NCBI GenBank assembly: GCA_016190585.1 | Contig: JACPQH010000018.1 | Coordinates: 1 to 14,306 of the forward strand | Direction of reading: 5' to 3' | Origin: Chloroflexota bacterium | Lineage (GTDB): Bacteria > Chloroflexota > Dehalococcoidia > Dehalococcoidales > RBG-16-60-22 | Length of the DNA stretch: 14,306 bases | Shown: one piece after another, positions 14,032 through 14,306 of the stretch | Layout of the letters: the number at the start of each line of letters is the position of its first letter | How positions within the stretch are numbered: the first letter of the stretch is position 1 | Translations under genes and position numbers: made by a program | Notes under the pieces: model-generated | The model's input: the letters and a program-made list of their open reading frames with translations, nothing else | What the model was told of the DNA's origin: nothing | Databases searched by the model: none

Positions 14032-14306
14032 CTATTTTTTCAGGACGAGCATGTTAATCATGCCGGCCCCCGAGCTGTGGGTCAGGCCGACCTGGTGCTT
14101 GTTGGTAACCTGCCTTTCCTTGGCCTCGCCCCGGAGCTGCTTGGTTATCTCGATGACCTGGGAAATGCCGGTGGGGCCCATCGGGTGGCCCTTGCACAGC
14201 AGGCCGCCGTCGGTGTTGATGGGTATCTTGCCGTCGCGCCGGGTGTTGCCCGCCAGGATGAACCGGCCGCCCTCGCCCTCGGGGCAGAAGCCGATGGCCT
14301 CGATGT
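14032..14306 (-). CDS. Thiolase-family protein, C-terminal part (cut by window edge)
   Basis: Only the last 90 residues lie in the window; the gene continues beyond the right end. The visible part is the thiolase C-terminal domain: NTDGG, then GHPMGPTGISQVIEI with the catalytic histidine, then QLRGEAKERQV. The final active-site segment, CxGG in classical thiolases, is here LTHSSGAGM. That resembles the H-N-x-GG form of SCP2/archaeal-type acetyl-CoA C-acyltransferases and lipid-transfer-like thiolases, which lack this second cysteine. It would cleave or condense acyl-CoAs, the expected last step for acids activated by the CoA-transferases encoded 13 bp downstream. Some archaeal relatives need a DUF35 partner, which could lie just outside the window. 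Confidence 0.85.
   Translation of the reverse strand, partial: IEAIGFCPEGEGGRFILAGNTRRDGKIPINTDGGLLCKGHPMGPTGISQVIEITKQLRGEAKERQVTNKHQVGLTHSSGAGMINMLVLKK

Noticed and set aside
13038..14057. A 339-codon plus-strand open frame opposite the second CoA-transferase
   Set aside because: Antisense shadow, with His/Val/Gly-rich sequence and no motif.

Overview
This is a GC-rich bacterial window with two converging gene blocks and no sign of mobile DNA, CRISPR or RNA genes. The lineage is inferred only. A lipoprotein signal followed by a Pro/Thr-rich spacer, a tungsten-type aldehyde oxidoreductase with its own ferredoxin, TRAP transport and many CoA-handling genes would fit an anaerobic Chloroflexota (Dehalococcoidia-like) bacterium from sediment or groundwater. 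Desulfobacterota or another anaerobe is not excluded.

Plus-strand block (about 1-7297). A structured leader with a terminator-like hairpin precedes a small 2x[4Fe-4S] ferredoxin and an AOR-family tungsten/molybdenum oxidoreductase. Next come a hydantoinase/dihydropyrimidinase-type amidohydrolase with a full set of metal ligands and a complete three-gene biotin-dependent acyl-CoA carboxylase: carboxyltransferase, biotin carboxylase and biotin carrier protein. Spacing is tight (6 to 63 bp) and most genes have good ribosome binding sites, so this looks like one operon.

Convergent junction (7298-7434). It holds one candidate terminator for the plus block and one strong intrinsic terminator for the minus block.

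Minus-strand block (14306 down to 7435). In transcription order it holds the C-terminal end of a thiolase-family protein cut by the window edge, two adjacent class III (CaiB/BaiF) CoA-transferases, an uncharacterised 267-residue protein with four cysteines, and a TRAP transporter in the order dctM, dctQ, dctP. Candidate promoters precede the four-cysteine gene and dctM, so the block may be several transcription units.

Together the genes suggest a module for anaerobic use of an organic acid. TRAP would import a carboxylate, CoA-transferases would activate it, the AOR/ferredoxin pair would do low-potential redox chemistry, the amidohydrolase would open a cyclic amide or imide, the carboxylase would work on an acyl-CoA, and the thiolase would cleave or condense acyl-CoA. 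The combination is the most interesting feature of the window. The substrate cannot be read from the sequence, and the N-heterocycle idea below is a hypothesis.
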